Position numbers and translations under genes: made by a program
The notes under the pieces: model-generated
Seen by the model: the letters and a program-made list of their open reading frames with translations, nothing else
Databases searched by the model: none
What the model was told of the DNA's origin: nothing
DNA from: VRUE01 sp963774405
GTDB taxonomy: Bacteria; Actinomycetota; Thermoleophilia; Solirubrobacterales; 70-9
Length of the DNA: 64,000 nt
Direction of reading: 5' to 3'
Assembly (NCBI GenBank): GCA_963774405.1
Contig: CAVZEV010000005.1
Location: forward strand, 806,001-870,000
Part shown: piece after piece, positions 40,193-48,296 of the stretch
How positions within the stretch are numbered: position 1 is the first letter of the stretch
Layout: every line of letters begins with the position of its first letter

Positions 40193-40903
40193 TCAGTACT
40201 TCTCGGCCGCCCGTTCCAAGGTCGGGCGCAGGTTGTCCCCCCGCAGCGGCTCGTCGTGGCCGGCGGCGACGACCCTCGGCTCCAGCGCCGCCAGCTTGCG
40301 AACGGACTCCTTGGCCTTGGCGTGATCCCAGCCCCAGGCGGGGTGGGGGACGCTCGCCTCGCCCGTCGGCAGCGGCTTGCCCAGCTTGGTCGAGTTGATC
40401 AGGTAGACGACGTCGCTGACGATCGCCAGCCGGTCGCTCTCACGCCAGAGCCCGATCAGGCCCGGGGCGTGGCCGGGGAAGTGGACGACGCGAAAGCCCG
40501 CGACCTCGTCGCCCTCCGAGACGGTGCCGGCGATCTTCACCGCGCCGCCGTCCCAGCGCCGCAGCAGCAGCGGGTAGATCCAGCGCGCCGGCGCCGGCAG
40601 CGCCGAGATTTCCATGTAGGGAGCGATCGCGGCGTCGCTCTCGGCGTCGGCGACCTCGTCGGGATGGCAGAAGACCGGGACCCCCAGGGCGGGCGCGGTG
40701 CCGCGGTGGTCGGCGTGGGCGTGGCCGAGCACGATGCGCTTGACGCCGCCCAGCTGCACACCGGCCGCCCGCGCCGTTTTCACCATCGCCCTGGTGCCGG
40801 CGTCGAACTGCACGACCCCGTCGCCGTCCTCGAGGAAGTAGATGTTCATCGCCTTGCGGGTGTCCCCGCGCAGCAGCCAGACCCCGTCGGCAACCTTCTC
40901 CAT
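40193..40903 (-). CDS. MBL-fold metallo-hydrolase
   Basis: 236 residues. The zinc motif reads GHAHADHRG (HxHxDH), followed by HFPGHAPG with the third-site His, SDVVY with the bridging Asp, and AAGHDEP with the last His, so both metals can be bound. This is a single-domain MBL hydrolase of the broad glyoxalase II/lactonase type; substrate unknown. It is convergent with no gene and divergent from a short membrane-peptide frame, 15 bp away. Confidence 0.88.
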   Translation of the reverse strand: MEKVADGVWLLRGDTRKAMNIYFLEDGDGVVQFDAGTRAMVKTARAAGVQLGGVKRIVLGHAHADHRGTAPALGVPVFCHPDEVADAESDAAIAPYMEISALPAPARWIYPLLLRRWDGGAVKIAGTVSEGDEVAGFRVVHFPGHAPGLIGLWRESDRLAIVSDVVYLINSTKLGKPLPTGEASVPHPAWGWDHAKAKESVRKLAALEPRVVAAGHDEPLRGDNLRPTLERAAEKY

Positions 40904-40918
40904 GATGAGATCAGCCTA

Positions 40919-41071
40919 ATGCCCGTTACCTGGAAGCTGGGAATGCTGGTGCTGATCGTCTGCCTCGTCGCCTCGATGGCGATCGCGATCTACCGCCTGG
41001 CGACGACGCCGGAAGAAATCCTCGGCGCCGGTTTCCACGGACTTCACACTCGCCCTCACGGCTCCCGTTAG
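40919..41071 (+). CDS. Small single-span membrane protein
   Basis: A 50-residue frame from ATG 40919: a short N-terminus, one strong membrane helix (LGMLVLIVCLVASMAIAIY), then a hydrophilic tail rich in His and Gly. There is no clear ribosome site, and the start lies in the divergent gap next to the MBL gene. It ends 37 bp before the universal stress protein gene. It is supported only by its hydrophobic profile and the absence of any competing gene. Confidence 0.42.
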   Translation: MPVTWKLGMLVLIVCLVASMAIAIYRLATTPEEILGAGFHGLHTRPHGSR

Positions 41072-41108
41072 TATCGCCCCCGTTCAGCGACCGAGTAGAG
41101 GAGGCGGC

Positions 41109-41552
41109 GTGTTCACTCGCATCGTGGTTGGCACCGACGGGTCGGAGACGGCCGCCGAGGCGGTTCGCCAGGCCGTCGACCTCGCCAAGCTCTCCGGCGC
41201 CCAGCTCAGCATCGTCAGCGCCTACGCGCCGGTCCCGAAGCGGCGGGTCGAGGGCGAGAAGGAAGGCGCTCCGGCCGACGTCCAGTACGAGATCGGCCCG
41301 CGCGAGGACGTCAACCTCGTCCTCGACGCCGCCGCCGCGGCCGCCCGCAAGGAGGGGATCGAGGTGCAGACCCACCCGGTCGAGGGCGACCCCGCCGAGG
41401 CGATCCTCAACGCCGCCGAAGAGACCAAGGCCGACCTGATCGTGGTCGGCAACAAGGGGATGACCGGCGCGCGCCGCTTCCTGCTCGGCAGCGTCCCCAA
41501 CAACGTCTCTCATCACGCCCCCTGCAGCGTCATCATCGTTAGAACGACCTGA
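41109..41552 (+). CDS. Universal stress protein, UspA family
   Basis: 147 residues from GTG 41109 behind AGAGGAGG. The opening IVVGTDGSETAAEAVRQAV and the ATP-binding signature VVGNKGMTGARRFLLGSV (G-2x-G-9x-G-S) are intact, so this is an ATP-binding Usp of the MJ0577 type. Such dimeric cytosolic proteins help survival under stress or hypoxia, which fits with cytochrome bd in the same region, although the genes are not linked. Confidence 0.93.
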   Translation: MFTRIVVGTDGSETAAEAVRQAVDLAKLSGAQLSIVSAYAPVPKRRVEGEKEGAPADVQYEIGPREDVNLVLDAAAAAARKEGIEVQTHPVEGDPAEAILNAAEETKADLIVVGNKGMTGARRFLLGSVPNNVSHHAPCSVIIVRTT

Positions 41553-41590
41553 CGCCATCTGAGCCGCCAGTTCGCCCGAACAACATCCCT

Positions 41591-42958
41591 TCAGCGACGG
41601 CTGCCGGTGGCGTGCGCCTGGCCCCGCGGTTCCGTGGCCAGGCCGGCGTCGATCAGGCCGGCGCCCTGGCGGGTCGTCGGTTGGCCGATGCTGCGGGCCG
41701 TGCGGCGCAGGCGTTTCGTCACCGCGGCCACCCGCCCCGGCACGCGCTTGTGGGTGACGGTGCCGCTGGCCAGCACCATCGCGGCGACGCCGGAGACGTG
41801 GGCGGCGGCCATCGAGGTGCCGACGTAGTCGCCGGGCTCGCCGAAGCGGCGCGTGCTGCCCCCCTTCAGGGTCACCTGGTAGATCGGGTCCGATGCCACC
41901 GACGGGCAGCCGCTGAGCGGCTGGCCGCCGCCGGGAGCGATCACGTCGACGTCGCGCCCGGCCAGCGAGTAGGCACCCAGGCAGCCGCCCTGGGTGCTGC
42001 CGCCGACGCCGATCGTGTGCGGGCTGGTGGCCGGCGGGGCGACGCATGCCTCCGAGCCGAGGTTGCCCACCGAGGCAACCGTGACCACGCCCTGGCGGTA
42101 GGCCTGGCGCAGCGCTTCTTCGATCCCCGGCACTTCGCGGCCGCAGCCGAAGTTGAAGCTCATGTTGATCACGTCGGCGCCGTTGGCGACGGCGAAGCGG
42201 ATGCCCTTGGCGATCTGATCGGCGCGGCCGCGGCCCTGGGCGTCGAGCACCCGCACCGGCATCAGCTTCGCCCGGTAGGCGAGGCCGGTGAGGCCGATGC
42301 CGTTGTTGGTCTTCTCGGCGATCGTGCCGGCGACGTGGGTGCCGTGGCCGTTTTCGTCGAGCGGCAGGCGGTCGCCGTCGACGAAGTCGTGGCCTTTGAC
42401 GAACTGCCCGGCGGCGAAGTCGGGGCTGCGGCGGAAGCGGCGGCCGAGCGAGCGGTAGGCGATCCCGGTGTCGAGCACGGCGACGGTCACCCCTTCGGCG
42501 CCGGGGTGCCCCGCCGCTTTCAGGTGTTCCCAGGCGGCGACGGCGTCGATGCCGCCGGGGGAGAGCGGCAGCAGCGGGGTCGGCAGGCCCTCCCAGGGCA
42601 GGAAGTTCCACTGCTTCGAGACCCAGCCGCCCGGCGGTCCCGGCGGTCCGCTGAGCGGCCCGGGGTCGTTGGGGACTTCCGGTTCTTCCTCTTCGCTCGC
42701 CGAGGCGGTGGCGATGTAGTCGGGCGCGGCGTAGGCGACGGCGGGATTGGAGCGCAGCGCCGCGGCGGCCCTGCCGACGCTTGCCCGCCGCGGCAGCTCG
42801 ATCGTTCGCGCCCGCTCGGCTCCCGCCGGCTTGACGATCAGCTCGTGCGCGACGAAGCCGTGGCCGCCGGAGACGCCGATTGCCGCGGGGCTCGGCGCCG
42901 GGGCGAGCAGCAGCGCCGCGAGCAGGGTTGCGGCGGCGATCGGGATGCGTCGATTCAT
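41591..42958 (-). CDS. Secreted subtilisin-like serine protease (S8)
   Basis: 455 residues from ATG 42958, chosen because a signal peptide (MNRRIPIAAATLLAALLLAP) follows; the upstream extension is not needed. A short inhibitor-I9-like propeptide region (ELIVKPAGAERARTIELP) precedes the catalytic domain. The triad motifs are VAVLDTGIAY (Asp), NGHGTHVAGTIAE (His) and GTSMAAAHVSG (Ser). The oxyanion Asn is probably in NMSFNFG. An extracellular protease for nutrient supply or surface processing. Confidence 0.93.
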   Translation of the reverse strand: MNRRIPIAAATLLAALLLAPAPSPAAIGVSGGHGFVAHELIVKPAGAERARTIELPRRASVGRAAAALRSNPAVAYAAPDYIATASASEEEEPEVPNDPGPLSGPPGPPGGWVSKQWNFLPWEGLPTPLLPLSPGGIDAVAAWEHLKAAGHPGAEGVTVAVLDTGIAYRSLGRRFRRSPDFAAGQFVKGHDFVDGDRLPLDENGHGTHVAGTIAEKTNNGIGLTGLAYRAKLMPVRVLDAQGRGRADQIAKGIRFAVANGADVINMSFNFGCGREVPGIEEALRQAYRQGVVTVASVGNLGSEACVAPPATSPHTIGVGGSTQGGCLGAYSLAGRDVDVIAPGGGQPLSGCPSVASDPIYQVTLKGGSTRRFGEPGDYVGTSMAAAHVSGVAAMVLASGTVTHKRVPGRVAAVTKRLRRTARSIGQPTTRQGAGLIDAGLATEPRGQAHATGSRR

Positions 42959-43050
42959 CGTCTGTTGGCCCCAGGATCCCTGCGATCGAGCGGGCCCCTC
43001 CCTAACACCGGCCCGCCGAGGAAGTTGTAGTCCCACATACTCCCCCATGT

Positions 43051-43554
43051 ATGGGAGATGACATTGCAAAACCGCTTGCCGAGCGGATGATGGCGCTGGC
43101 GATCGAGCGTGCGCGCGAGGCCGAGGGTCACGGCGACGTCCCGATCGGCGCCGTGATCGCGCGCGGGGAGGAGGTGCTCGCCGCCGCCGGCAACGAGCGC
43201 GAGCTGCGCGCCGACCCGACAGCCCACGCCGAGGTCCTCGCGATCCGCGCCGCCGCCGAGGCGCTCGGCGGCTGGCGCCTGCCCGCCACGACCCTCTACG
43301 TGACGCTCGAGCCCTGCGCGATGTGCGCCGGCGCGATCGTCCTCGCCCGCATCCCCAGCGTCGTCTTCGGCGCCCCCGACCCCAAGGCCGGCGCCGCCGG
43401 CAGCGTCCTCGACGTCCTCGCCGAGCCGGCGCTCAACCACCGCCCGGAGGTCAGCGGCGGCGTGCTCGAGGCCGAGTGCGCTGCCCTGCTGCGCGGGTTC
43501 TTCGCGGCGCGGCGAAGCGGAGAGGGTGGGATTCGAACCCACGAGGCGGGTTAA
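43051..43554 (+). CDS. tadA: tRNA-specific adenosine deaminase
   Basis: 167 residues. The zinc site is TAHAEV (His59, with Glu61 as proton shuttle) and EPCAMCAGA (Cys89, Cys92). GDVPIGAVIARGEEV and LYVTLEPC are typical of TadA, which converts A34 to inosine in tRNA-Arg. The last dozen or so residues (GEGGIRTHEAG) are read from the antisense strand of the tRNA-Ser gene at 43518-43607. The biological C-terminus is thus a chance extension or the stop is placed inside the tRNA. Confidence 0.92.
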   Translation: MGDDIAKPLAERMMALAIERAREAEGHGDVPIGAVIARGEEVLAAAGNERELRADPTAHAEVLAIRAAAEALGGWRLPATTLYVTLEPCAMCAGAIVLARIPSVVFGAPDPKAGAAGSVLDVLAEPALNHRPEVSGGVLEAECAALLRGFFAARRSGEGGIRTHEAG

Positions 43555-43607
43555 CCCCGCCCACGCGATTTCCAGTCGCGCTCCTTAAGCCACTCGGACA
43601 CCTCTCC
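43518..43607 (-). tRNA. tRNA-Ser (GGA)
   Basis: On the minus strand the gene reads GGAGAGGTGTCCGAGTGG at the 5' end, with a 7-bp acceptor stem closed by CCTCTCC and discriminator G. The anticodon loop CTGGAAA lies between GCGCGA and TCGCGT, giving anticodon GGA. A long GC-rich variable arm (GGGCGGGGTTAACCCCGCC) and the TTCGAAT T-loop confirm tRNA-Ser. CCA is not encoded. It overlaps the 3' end of tadA antisense. Confidence 0.95.
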
Positions 43608-43685
43608 GTGTGATCCAAGGGTATTGCCTTCACTCGCGGGCAGGTGCAACGCTTTGCGGTCGTGAGAGGGCCGTGGCGCGTTGCG

Positions 43686-45620
43686 CTAGGCGGCCGCGGT
43701 CTGCGCCGCCGCTTGAGGCGCAGGCGCCGGCAGATCCAGCACGATCGACTCGCCGGCACGCGACGCCGGCCGGTGACCGCGCAGGCGCTCGTGGTTGCAA
43801 ACGACGTAGCACCACTCCATCAGCCGCATCCGCGAGGCGGAGTCGATTTCGGTGATCGTGGCACCGATCAGGTGGCGCCCCTCGACCTCGCGACAGGAGC
43901 GCACCTCGACCTGCGCCGCGACCTCGTGCGAGTCGCCCGTCGCGTCCTCGAGCCGCAGCAGGATCGCCGGTTTGGCGCCGACCGCCAGTGGCGCGTCGAG
44001 CACGAGGCCGACCCCGGCGGCGCTGGCGTCGATCAGGCGACCGCTGACGTGGCCGTCCTCCGAGTAGCACTCGGCCGCCGCGTCGCCCTCGAAGCGGTAG
44101 ACGAGGCGGCGCTGCTGGCGTTTGCCGACGGCAAAGAGGGTGCGCAGGATGCGCCGCAGCTCGACCAGGCCGAGCAGCGGCACGATCACCGCGGCGATCC
44201 CGGGCAGGTCGGGCAGCGCCCCGACCCCGGCGAGGTCGAGCAGGCGCATCACCGTCCCGACGCCGACCACGACGGCACAGAGCAGCACCAGGCGCAGCTT
44301 GCGCACCGACTCGATCCCGCCGCCGCCGGTGCCCTGCTTCGGCGTCACCTTGAAGGACGTGCGGCCGGGGCGGAAGATGCAGCGCAGGGCGCGGGTGTAG
44401 ATCTCCATCGTCAGCAGCTCGTAGTGGGCGGTCTCGCCGATCTTCATGTAGCCACGGGCGAGCGCCGAGCCGGCGCCGAGGTTGAGCGTCACGTAGGGCA
44501 GCCAGAGGGCGGCCAGCGCCGGCACGCTGATCTTCATCGGCAGCTCGCCGGTCCACATCACCAGGCCCAGCGTTGCCATCAGCAGCAGCCGCATCGGCGG
44601 TGCCAGGTAGGCGAAGAGGCTGGCGAAGTAGGAGAGCCGCTGCAGCGGCGCCAGCTCTTTGGCGCGCAGGGGGGACTCGGGCAGGGTGAAGACGGCGAGG
44701 TTGCCGCGCGCCCAGCGGTCGCGCTGCAGCAGGTAGCCGTCGAGGTCGTGCGGGGCGAGACCCTGGACCAGGACCTCGTCGTGGTAGCGGGTCTTCCAGC
44801 CGTTTCGCTGCATGCGGATCGTCGTGTGGAAGTCCTCGGCGATCGTCTCGGTCGCGACACCGCCGATTTCGAGCAGCGCGCCGCGGTGGATCAGCGCCGC
44901 CGAGCCGCACCAGTAGGCGGCGCCGTGGCGGTCCTTGCCGGGGCAGACGACGCGGTAGAAGAGCGATTGCTCGTGGCGGCCGACGACGTAGTGCTGGACC
45001 GAGTCGTGGTTGAAGAAGTCGTGCGGGCTCTGCACCAGGGCCATCCGCTCGTCATCGAAGTAGCCGACCATCGCGTCGAGCGCGTCGGGCATCGGCACGT
45101 GGTCGGCGTCGAGCATCAGCACCAGCTCGCCCTCGGTGCGGCTGAGTGCGGTGTTGATGTTGCCCGCCTTGGCGTGCGAGTTGTCGGGGCGGGTCATGTA
45201 CTCGGCCCCGGCGAGCTTGGCCAGCTCCTCCATCTCCGGCCGTTTGCCGTCGTCGAGCAGGTAGGTGGTGTGGGGATAGGTGAGGGCGCGGCAGCCGGCC
45301 AGGGTTGCCGAGACCACCTCGATCGGCTCGTCGTAGGTGCAGACGTAGACGTCGATCGAGCGGCCCGGGGTCGCCGCCGGCCGCACCGCCGCCGGCCGCG
45401 ACCAGGAGAACCAGGCGAGTGTGCCGAGCGCCCAGAGCCCGTAGATCTCGGTCACCAGCAGCATCCCGTAGGCGACCGGGCTCGCTCCCTGGCTGCTCCA
45501 GCCGATTCGCCAGATCAGGTAGCCGACCCCCCAGAGCAGGGCGACGATCGCCAGCGTGCGCAGCAGCAGCGTGTGGCGGTCGAAGAAGCTCCCGAGTCGG
45601 GTCTGGGCGGTGCTTTCCAC
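43686..45620 (-). CDS. BcsA-like GT2 glycan synthase with PilZ domain
   Basis: About 644 residues from GTG 45620; a TTG at 45692 would add 24 poorly conserved residues. Two helices precede the GT2 domain. The processive-synthase motifs are VCTYDEP, LLDDGKRPE, LDADHVP (D,DxD), IAEDFHTTIRM (TED) and LLQRDRWARG (QxxRW). More membrane helices follow, then a C-terminal PilZ-like domain (QQRRLVYRFEGDAA, DASAAGVGLVL) that would bind c-di-GMP. It resembles cellulose synthase, but no bcsB or accessory genes are near, so the polymer is uncertain. Confidence 0.88.
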   Translation of the reverse strand: MESTAQTRLGSFFDRHTLLLRTLAIVALLWGVGYLIWRIGWSSQGASPVAYGMLLVTEIYGLWALGTLAWFSWSRPAAVRPAATPGRSIDVYVCTYDEPIEVVSATLAGCRALTYPHTTYLLDDGKRPEMEELAKLAGAEYMTRPDNSHAKAGNINTALSRTEGELVLMLDADHVPMPDALDAMVGYFDDERMALVQSPHDFFNHDSVQHYVVGRHEQSLFYRVVCPGKDRHGAAYWCGSAALIHRGALLEIGGVATETIAEDFHTTIRMQRNGWKTRYHDEVLVQGLAPHDLDGYLLQRDRWARGNLAVFTLPESPLRAKELAPLQRLSYFASLFAYLAPPMRLLLMATLGLVMWTGELPMKISVPALAALWLPYVTLNLGAGSALARGYMKIGETAHYELLTMEIYTRALRCIFRPGRTSFKVTPKQGTGGGGIESVRKLRLVLLCAVVVGVGTVMRLLDLAGVGALPDLPGIAAVIVPLLGLVELRRILRTLFAVGKRQQRRLVYRFEGDAAAECYSEDGHVSGRLIDASAAGVGLVLDAPLAVGAKPAILLRLEDATGDSHEVAAQVEVRSCREVEGRHLIGATITEIDSASRMRLMEWCYVVCNHERLRGHRPASRAGESIVLDLPAPAPQAAAQTAAA

Positions 45621-45720
45621 GCGGCTGCATCGGCGTAAACCCGCTGGTTCTTGAGGGCAGAACGCTCCTCGCCGCTCCCGCCGGCTCGACAACCGTAGAA
45701 TCGGCCGCGACTGAGTCCCC

Positions 45721-45807
45721 GGAGGGGTGCCGGAGTGGTTGAACGGGGCAGTCTCGAAAACTGTTGGCGTCGCAAGGCGCTCGTGGGTTCGAATCCCACC
45801 CCCTCCG
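45721..45807 (+). tRNA. tRNA-Ser (CGA)
   Basis: 87 nt with acceptor arms GGAGGGG and CCCCTCC and discriminator G. The anticodon stem CAGT/ACTG encloses CTCGAAA, giving anticodon CGA. A long variable arm (TTGGCGTCGCAAGGCGCTC region) and T-loop TTCGAAT identify tRNA-Ser. CCA is not encoded. Confidence 0.95.
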
Positions 45808-45939
45808 CTATCTGACGGGACGGCTTAACGATCGCCTAAGCTGCCGAGTCCCTGGGCACCCGCGTGTGTTTGGGAAGATGAGAAGCCCGGGGAAATTGGG
45901 AACGAGAACGGGAAACTGGGAACGAGAGAAAGGTATCTG

Positions 45940-46428
45940 GTGGGGAAGAAGATCTTTGCCGCGCTGAGCACCGTCGTCCTTACGCTCGCGATGCTGGCGG
46001 CGCCGTTCGCCGAGGCAGCCGAAGTGACGCGCGAAAGCTACAAAGAAGCGGTCGAGCCGATCTGCAAGACCAATACGGAAGCCAACGAAAAGATCCTCAA
46101 GGGCGTTCGCAAGAAGGTGCAGAAGGGCAAGCTGAAGGCCGCGGGAATTCAGTTCCAGAAGGCCGGCAAGGCGCTTCACCGGGCGATCGTGCAGCTCAAG
46201 GCCATCGCCCAGCCCCCTGCCGACGAAGCCAAGCTGGCGAAGTGGCTCAAGTACGTCGGCGAAGAGGAAAAGCTCTTCTTCAAGGGCGCCAAGCAGCTCA
46301 AGGCGGGCAACAAGACCGCTGCCCAGGCGACCGTGATCCGTCTCAATCACAACGCCAACCAGGCCAACAACCAGGTCCTCGCCTTCGAATTCAAGTACTG
46401 CCGCTTCGAACCCTCGAAGTTCACCTGA
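45940..46428 (+). CDS. Secreted helical protein of unknown function
   Basis: 162 residues from GTG 45940, with a signal peptide (IFAALSTVVLTLAMLAAPFAEA). The mature part is alpha-helical and Lys/Ala-rich with two cysteines (EPICKTNTEAN and FKYCRFEPSK) that could close a helical bundle by a disulfide. A segment like KAAGIQFQKAGKALHRAIVQLKAI suggests a coiled four-helix bundle. I know no named family with certainty. It is convergent with the trypsin-like protease. Confidence 0.68.
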   Translation: MGKKIFAALSTVVLTLAMLAAPFAEAAEVTRESYKEAVEPICKTNTEANEKILKGVRKKVQKGKLKAAGIQFQKAGKALHRAIVQLKAIAQPPADEAKLAKWLKYVGEEEKLFFKGAKQLKAGNKTAAQATVIRLNHNANQANNQVLAFEFKYCRFEPSKFT

Positions 46429-46464
46429 TCCAGGGCTGAGGACGATCGGCTGCGACGGCGGCGG

Positions 46465-47334
46465 CTAGCCCGTCGCCGTCGCGGCGATCTCTTCGGCGAG
46501 CCACGGATAGATCCGGTCTATCCGCGTGAAGATGTCCGGCAGGTGCGTGTCGCAATCGGCGGCGCCCAGGCTCGTCACCCCGATCTGCACCGGCGTCCCG
46601 TCTTCGCGGAAGGCGAGCGCCGGACCGCCGCTGTCGCCGTGGCAGGTGCCGACCGAGAAGCCGGGCGGGGTGATCGTGCAGAGCTGCGAGGACCAGTTGA
46701 AGAAGGGGTAGTAGGCGCGGACGTGGTTGCGGCAGTAGATGCGCCGTTGCACGTAGGTTGCGCCGCGCCGCAGGACCGGCGTCCGTTTCAGCTTGCGCAG
46801 CGTGCCGCTGAGGCCCCAGCCGGCGATCCAGGTCGGCGTGTTGGGGGCGAGCAGCGCCGCGTCGGTCGGCCCGGCGAGGGTGACGGCCGGAACCGTGGTC
46901 GGCGTCGCCAGCACCAGCAGCCCGGCGTCGTTGTGGACCTTGAAGCGGTTGAAGTTGGGGTCGATGATCGTGCGGCTCACCTTCGAGACCTGCCGCAGCG
47001 CCGGGTCGCGGATGTCGGAGCTGCCGGTGACGACGAGGTACTGGGCCGCGGGCGTCTTCCTGCCGGTTTCGATGTCCTCCACGCAGTGCCCGGCGGTGAG
47101 CACGAGATTGGGGGAGATCACCGTGCCCGAGCAGCTGAAGCCTTCGCCCTTCTTGTCGGCGGCGAGGACGAAGGCGGCCCAGGGCCATTCTTCGCTGAGC
47201 GCGGTGGTGCCGCCGACGATCGAGGCGGTAGCGCCGGGAGATGCGCCTGCGGCTGTGGCCGTGGCCAGCGACGCCAGTACGAAGCCCAGTCCCACGAGCA
47301 GCATCCGTCGCTTGATTCTCAGCAGTCGCCCCAT
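46465..47334 (-). CDS. Secreted trypsin-like serine protease (S1)
   Basis: 289 residues with a signal peptide ending near AAGASPGA and a mature start IVGGTTALSEEWPW, the classical zymogen cleavage site. The triad is seen in LTAGHC (His), NDAGLLVL (Asp) and GTCHGDSGGPAL (Ser). Disulfide-forming cysteines are in the usual places (SCSGTV, AGHC, RNHVRAYY region). An exported chymotrypsin-fold protease; the residues around the S1 pocket do not allow a firm specificity call. Confidence 0.92.
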   Translation of the reverse strand: MGRLLRIKRRMLLVGLGFVLASLATATAAGASPGATASIVGGTTALSEEWPWAAFVLAADKKGEGFSCSGTVISPNLVLTAGHCVEDIETGRKTPAAQYLVVTGSSDIRDPALRQVSKVSRTIIDPNFNRFKVHNDAGLLVLATPTTVPAVTLAGPTDAALLAPNTPTWIAGWGLSGTLRKLKRTPVLRRGATYVQRRIYCRNHVRAYYPFFNWSSQLCTITPPGFSVGTCHGDSGGPALAFREDGTPVQIGVTSLGAADCDTHLPDIFTRIDRIYPWLAEEIAATATG

Positions 47335-47421
47335 CGCTCCTCTATCGGCAGCTTGTCAGACTGCTAAACCCCGACTTGCCCCAAGGCTTCGCTCAGTGCG
47401 GGGCAAAGCTCCGCGGGCAGG

Positions 47422-47997
47422 TCACCAGAGCCTTGGGATCAGTCGCTTGGTCTTCGCGGCGTATTCGGCATATTCGGCGCCGAGCTCCCCGAGCAGGGTG
47501 GACTCCTCGCGCCGGATGCGAGGAATGAGACCGAGCATCGGGACGGTTAGGCAGAGCACCAGCGACAGGGAGTTCGCCAGCGCTATGCCGATTCCGAACT
47601 GCACCATCATCAGCCCCGTGTACGAAGGATGACGCACAAAGCGATATGGGCCACTGGTGACGACCCGATGGCCGTCCTGGATCGCGATCACGAAGTGGAA
47701 GAAACGGCCCAGCGTGAGGATGGCCCAGTAGCGCAAGCCGACCCCCGCATAGGTCACGGCAAGCCCGAGGATGAGCCACTTCCATTGGGCCCCTGGCCAG
47801 CCGAGTTGGGTGACGAGCAGGGCGGCTGAGATCGCAAGCACGTCGCCCGCCATTTTGAGGAAGAACATGCGCCGTAGTTCAGGGTCGTCGCTGCGAACCC
47901 CGAACCCCTTGACCCTCGTCGCAAGGACGTAGTCGAACATCGGCGGTCCGGTGACGAGAACGAGAAGAATTACCGCTTTGACCCATGTTCCGAGCAC
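47422..47997 (-). CDS. ICMT/PEMT-like membrane methyltransferase
   Basis: 191 residues with about five membrane helices. The signature VVTSGPYRFVRHPSYTGLMM, ending in RIRREESTLLGELGAEYAEYAAKTKRLIP, is that of the isoprenylcysteine carboxyl methyltransferase/phospholipid methyltransferase family, where it binds SAM at the membrane surface. In bacteria the acceptor is usually an unknown lipid or small molecule. No partner gene is evident. Confidence 0.85.
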   Translation of the reverse strand: MLGTWVKAVILLVLVTGPPMFDYVLATRVKGFGVRSDDPELRRMFFLKMAGDVLAISAALLVTQLGWPGAQWKWLILGLAVTYAGVGLRYWAILTLGRFFHFVIAIQDGHRVVTSGPYRFVRHPSYTGLMMVQFGIGIALANSLSLVLCLTVPMLGLIPRIRREESTLLGELGAEYAEYAAKTKRLIPRLW

Positions 47998-48148
47998 GCC
48001 GATACTCGCCCCCCGCCGTTTCTAGAAGCCCTCTCTGAGGAAACAACTCGGTTTATAGAGGATCGGCTGGCGGTTCGCACGTGCCACGGCGGAAATGGGC
48101 AAACGCTCCGGAAGCTCTAAGATCGCTCACCAGGCACACATGCCGTCC

Positions 48149-48221
48149 GCCCAGGTAGCTCAGTTGGTAGAGCACATCCATGGTAAGGATGGGGTCACGA
48201 GTTCGAGTCTCGTCCTGGGCT
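48149..48221 (+). tRNA. tRNA-Thr (GGT)
   Basis: 73 nt: acceptor arms GCCCAGG and CCTGGGC, D-arm GCTCAGTTGGTAGAGC, anticodon stem CATCC/GGATG with loop ATGGTAA (anticodon GGT), and T-loop TTCGAGT. CCA is not encoded. Confidence 0.95.
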
Positions 48222-48296
48222 TCTCGCGCTGAGCGCCCTGATCAGGCGCCCAGCCGGTCAATCCTCAGCCTTTCCCGACCGCTAGGCTGCCGCTTC

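Noticed and set aside
48180..48296. Longer start for the acyl-CoA dehydrogenase
   Set aside because: It would begin inside tRNA-Thr; GTG 48297 gives the normal family N-terminus.
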